Assembly: GCF_039749495.1 (NCBI RefSeq)
Contig: NZ_JBDLLU010000011.1
Coordinates: forward strand, 1-64,000
Length of the DNA: 64,000 nt
Reading direction: 5' to 3'
From: Dehalogenimonas sp. THU2
Lineage (GTDB): Bacteria; Chloroflexota; Dehalococcoidia; Dehalococcoidales; Dehalococcoidaceae
Part shown: one piece after another, positions 61,332-64,000 of the stretch
How positions within the stretch are numbered: position 1 is the stretch's first letter
How the letters are laid out: each line of letters begins with the position of its first letter
Notes under the pieces: generated by a model
The model's database searches: none
Seen by the model: the letters and a program-made list of their open reading frames with translations, nothing else
What the model was told of the DNA's origin: nothing
Position numbers and translations under genes: made by a program

Positions 61332-62515
61332 TATTTCACCCCCAGCGCGTTCATCACGATATCCATGTCTTTGTCGCCGCGACCGGAGAGGCACACCAGC
61401 ACCGTTTGGCCGGAAGAGAGCGACGGCACCAGTTTCACCGCCTGGGCTATGGCGTGGGCGGATTCCATGGCCGGCATGATGCCCTCGGTCTCCGACAGCA
61501 GCCGGAAGGCGTCCAGCGCTTCGGTATCGGTCACCGCGACATACTCGGCCCGGTGACTGTCCTTGAGATAACTGTGCTCCGGCCCCACGCCGGGATAGTC
61601 CAGACCGGCGGAGATGGAGTGCGTCTCCGCCACCTGGCCGTTTGCGTCCTGCATCAGATAGGACATCGCGCCGTGGAGCACCCCCGGCCGTCCCGCCGAC
61701 AGGGGCGCGGCGTGTTTACCGGAAGCCAGTCCGGAGCCCCCGGCCTCGACGCCCACGAGTTTCACCGTGGCGTCGGCGATAAAGGGATAGAACATGCCCA
61801 TGGCGTTAGATCCCCCGCCGACACAGGCCACGGCGTAATCCGGCAGGCGTCCGGTCTCCGAGATCATCTGCGATCTGGCCTCCCGTCCGATGACCGACTG
61901 GAAGTCCCGCACCATCACCGGGTACGGGTGCGGTCCCACCACGGAGCCGATGAGATAATAACTCTCATCCGGATGACTGACCCAGTCGCGCATGGCCTCG
62001 TTGATTGCGTCCTTCAGAGTTCTTGAACCTGACGTCACCGGCCGAACCTCGGCGCCCATGAGTTTCATGCGGAAAACGTTGAGCGCCTGGCGCCTGACGT
62101 CCTCTTCACCCATATAGACGACGCAATCCAGTCCAAGCATGGCGCATACCGCCGCGGTGGCCACGCCGTGCTGACCGGCGCCGGTCTCGGCGATGATCCG
62201 CTTCTTGCCCAGCCGTTTGGCCAGGAGCCCCTGCCCCAGAGCATTGTTGATCTTATGTGAACCGGTGTGCGCCAGGTCTTCCCGCTTGAGGAATATCCCG
62301 GCCCCGCCGCACCTCCCGGTCAGGTTGGCGGCATAATAGAGCGGCGTCGCCCGCCCGGCGTAATGGATCAGCAGTTCGTTGAGTTCACGATGAAAGTCCT
62401 CATCGTCTTTGATCGATTCATAGCCGCACGCCAGATCGGCCAGCGCCGGCACCAGCGTCTCCGGCACGAACCGCCCGCCGTAATCCCCAAAATAGCCCCT
62501 GTTATCTGGTAGCAT
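61331..62515 (-). CDS. trpB: Tryptophan synthase, beta subunit
   Basis: A PLP enzyme that condenses indole with serine. The 394-residue length is standard. [12 protein letters not shown] opens the protein; the PLP Lys lies in [13 protein letters not shown] near residue 85. [12 protein letters not shown] and [10 protein letters not shown] are the indole channel and phosphate-binding motifs. It is of the TrpB1 type that pairs with TrpA. It overlaps the end of trpF by 14 bases. Confidence 0.98.
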   Translation of the reverse strand: MLPDNRGYFGDYGGRFVPETLVPALADLACGYESIKDDEDFHRELNELLIHYAGRATPLYYAANLTGRCGGAGIFLKREDLAHTGSHKINNALGQGLLAKRLGKKRIIAETGAGQHGVATAAVCAMLGLDCVVYMGEEDVRRQALNVFRMKLMGAEVRPVTSGSRTLKDAINEAMRDWVSHPDESYYLIGSVVGPHPYPVMVRDFQSVIGREARSQMISETGRLPDYAVACVGGGSNAMGMFYPFIADATVKLVGVEAGGSGLASGKHAAPLSAGRPGVLHGAMSYLMQDANGQVAETHSISAGLDYPGVGPEHSYLKDSHRAEYVAVTDTEALDAFRLLSETEGIMPAMESAHAIAQAVKLVPSLSSGQTVLVCLSGRGDKDMDIVMNALGVK

Positions 62516-63167
62516 TTTTAACTCCTCTCAATCTGGCGCCGGCGTCACGGACGGCGCGGATAAAGGCCAGGATCTTAGCCGGATCCTTGTGTCCGTGCGT
62601 CTCCACGCCGCTGGAAACATCCACGCCCCACGGGCGGTAACGCATGATAAGCTGCCCGACATTCTCCGGGCTTAACCCCCCGGCGACCACCAGCGGCAGC
62701 GCCGTATCCAGTCCGGCCAGCAGTTCCCAATCGAAACTCCGGCCGGTGCCGCCGTAGCCTTCGGGCGATCGGGCATCGAGCAGATGCAAAGTGTTCGACG
62801 GCGAAGCGGAAATGCGGCTTTCGATCTCTTCGATGACGGTATCCTCACCCACACGGGTCGCCCGGATCAGCGGCCGTTCGATACGGCGGCAATAGTCCTC
62901 ATCCTCATCACCGGAGAGCTGCACCCGGTCCAGGCGGCAGTATTCGGCGATGCGGTTGACCTCGTAAGCCGGGGCGTTGACAAAGACGCCGGCCAGTTTA
63001 GGCCGCCTGGGCAAGCTCAACAGGTGGTGGGTTATCTCCATGGCCTGTTCCGGCGTCACCTTGCGGCGGCTGTCGGCAAATACCAGACCGATGAAATCAG
63101 CCCCCAACCGGGCGCAGAGGGTGGCCGTTTCAACGTCGGTGACGCCGCAGATTTTAATATGAGTCAT
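62502..63167 (-). CDS. trpF: Phosphoribosylanthranilate isomerase
   Basis: The isomerase converts PRA to CdRP. The 221-residue TIM barrel starts [11 protein letters not shown] with the catalytic Cys, has [20 protein letters not shown] and a C-terminal [15 protein letters not shown] with the catalytic Asp. The ATG is preceded by GGAGGGG; an in-frame start eight codons upstream lies in a repeat. A 132-base repeat-bearing gap separates it from trpC. Confidence 0.96.
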   Translation of the reverse strand: MTHIKICGVTDVETATLCARLGADFIGLVFADSRRKVTPEQAMEITHHLLSLPRRPKLAGVFVNAPAYEVNRIAEYCRLDRVQLSGDEDEDYCRRIERPLIRATRVGEDTVIEEIESRISASPSNTLHLLDARSPEGYGGTGRSFDWELLAGLDTALPLVVAGGLSPENVGQLIMRYRPWGVDVSSGVETHGHKDPAKILAFIRAVRDAGARLRGVKNATR

Positions 63168-63299
63168 CGGCCCCTCCGGGGCAAATTCCAATTTCCAAGT
63201 TCCAAATTACAAAACCCGCACCGCCCCTGGCGTGCGACACCGGGTGTCGCCCCTACAGACCCGCCCGAACCCCCCAGGCATTTGATATTTGAAGCTTGG
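63168..63299. repeat. Repeat inside the trp operon
   Basis: An AT-rich block with AATTCCAATTTCCAAGTTCC (inverted form of the window's AT-rich class) is followed by a GC-rich part with ACACCGGGTGT palindrome and a second AT-rich piece. It lies between trpC and trpF. Confidence 0.6.
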
Positions 63300-64000
63300 T
63301 TAACCATGTATCAGTTCTCTCAACCGTCTTTCCACATCCGGCGCCGTCATCAAAGCTTCACCGATAAGCACCGCATCAACCCCGACCCCTCGCAGGTATT
63401 CGATGTCCTCCCGGGTCGCAATGCCGCTTTCGCTGACCACCAGTCTATCAGCCGGGATGAGCGGTCTCAAGCGGGCTGTCGCCTTTATGTCTACTTTGAA
63501 GGTTTTAAGATCGCGGTTGTTGATGCCGATGACCCCCGCCCCACTTTCCACCGCCGCCTCCACCTCGTTCTCGTCATGGGCTTCCACCAGCGCCGTCATG
63601 CCCAGCCGGTGAGTCAAATCGAGCAGTTCAGCCAGTTCCGCCGGGGTGAGAATGGCCACGATAAGCAGCACCGCGTCCGCGCCGTATGCCCTGGCCTCGT
63701 ACACCTGGTAGGCATCGACGATGAAATCCTTGCGCAGCAGCGGCGGCCGGTTATCTCCGAGTTCGTTGTCGATGGACTTCAGGTATTCGAGGCTGCCCTG
63801 GAAATACTTCTCCTCGGTCAGCACCGAGATGGCTGCCGCGCCGCCATTGGCATAGGCGCGGGCGATGGCCACCGGGTCGAAATCTTCTCTGATCACACCT
63901 TTCGACGGCGAGGCCTTCTTCACCTCGGCGATGATGCTCACGCCCTCACCAGAGATGGCCTTGGCGAAATCCCGGGGCGCCGGACGTTTCCCGGCTTGCC
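63300..64000 (-). CDS. trpC: Indole-3-glycerol phosphate synthase, 5' truncated by window edge
   Basis: The enzyme decarboxylates and cyclises CdRP to indole-3-glycerol phosphate. Landmarks are PAPRDFAKAI, IIAEVKKASPSKG with the catalytic Lys, LLRKDFIVDAYQVYEA and GVIGINNRDLKTF. VVSESGIATREDIEYL is the phosphate-binding motif. An internal GTG at 63941 can mimic a start, but similarity continues through it to the window edge, so only the N-terminal few dozen residues are missing. Confidence 0.96.
   Translation of the reverse strand, partial: QAGKRPAPRDFAKAISGEGVSIIAEVKKASPSKGVIREDFDPVAIARAYANGGAAAISVLTEEKYFQGSLEYLKSIDNELGDNRPPLLRKDFIVDAYQVYEARAYGADAVLLIVAILTPAELAELLDLTHRLGMTALVEAHDENEVEAAVESGAGVIGINNRDLKTFKVDIKATARLRPLIPADRLVVSESGIATREDIEYLRGVGVDAVLIGEALMTAPDVERRLRELIHG

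Overview
The window is a chromosomal segment of moderately high G+C, about 75 recognisable protein genes, one tRNA gene and no phage, IS element, CRISPR array or plasmid function that I could see. The best guess for the host is a Dehalococcoidia bacterium (Chloroflexota), probably Dehalogenimonas-like. The pointers are a fused mannosylglycerate synthase/phosphatase (MgsD, characterised from Dehalococcoides), a split archaeal-type glutamate synthase, an archaeal-type fructose-bisphosphate aldolase/phosphatase, many TTG/GTG starts, and a genome sprinkled with AT-rich intergenic repeats. No reductive dehalogenase gene lies in the window. The assignment is inference from gene content, not from a marker gene.

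Layout. 1-1735: tail of a flavodiiron-type flavoprotein, an isochorismatase-like hydrolase and a small zinc-ribbon protein. 2037-16938: a nitrogen-assimilation and osmolyte block. It holds glutamine synthetase, two amt-PII pairs in inverted orientation around mgsD, an orphan response regulator, and an operon in which the three separated domains of glutamate synthase, a FAD oxidoreductase and a 4Fe-4S protein are interleaved with hisH and hisF. 17130-19712: a repeat-rich accessory stretch with mntP, a relic esterase, ywbE, a DUF3795 protein and a winged-helix regulator. 20018-26794: an ArsB/NhaD-type transporter and an MFS transporter, then a tightly overlapping four-gene operon (lysine 2,3-aminomutase, two ATP-grasp ligases, GNAT acetyltransferase). 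This operon is the best candidate here for an undescribed pathway.

26855-36861: a two-component pair, a nitrilase-family hydrolase, a rhodanese lipoprotein, acetyl-CoA synthetase, an NDP-sugar pyrophosphorylase, XTP pyrophosphatase, FBP aldolase/phosphatase, corrinoid adenosyltransferase and a FAH-family enzyme. 37020-44409: mobB, a parvulin foldase, homoserine dehydrogenase and threonine synthase, a flavin reductase-like protein, folE, then efp beside epmA (elongation factor P and its beta-lysine ligase). 44406-50466: a second nitrilase-family gene, a nitronate monooxygenase, a second two-component pair and a disulfide oxidoreductase. 50612-54137: a complete riboflavin operon, ribD-ribE-ribBA-ribH. 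54121-60263: small conserved proteins, bioY, tRNA-Val, two cyclophilins and an orphan kinase. 60543-64000: the trpC-F-B-A part of a tryptophan operon.

How the parts fit. Ammonium uptake (Amt), its PII regulators, glutamine synthetase and glutamate synthase form one nitrogen-assimilation block, and the GDP-mannose consumer MgsD sits inside it. KamA keeps the residues expected for lysine, so it could supply beta-lysine to EpmA for EF-P modification, to the two ATP-grasp ligases beside it, or to both. Low-complexity AT-rich repeats sit in many co-directional gaps. In three genes the stop codon and the last residues are encoded by such a repeat.
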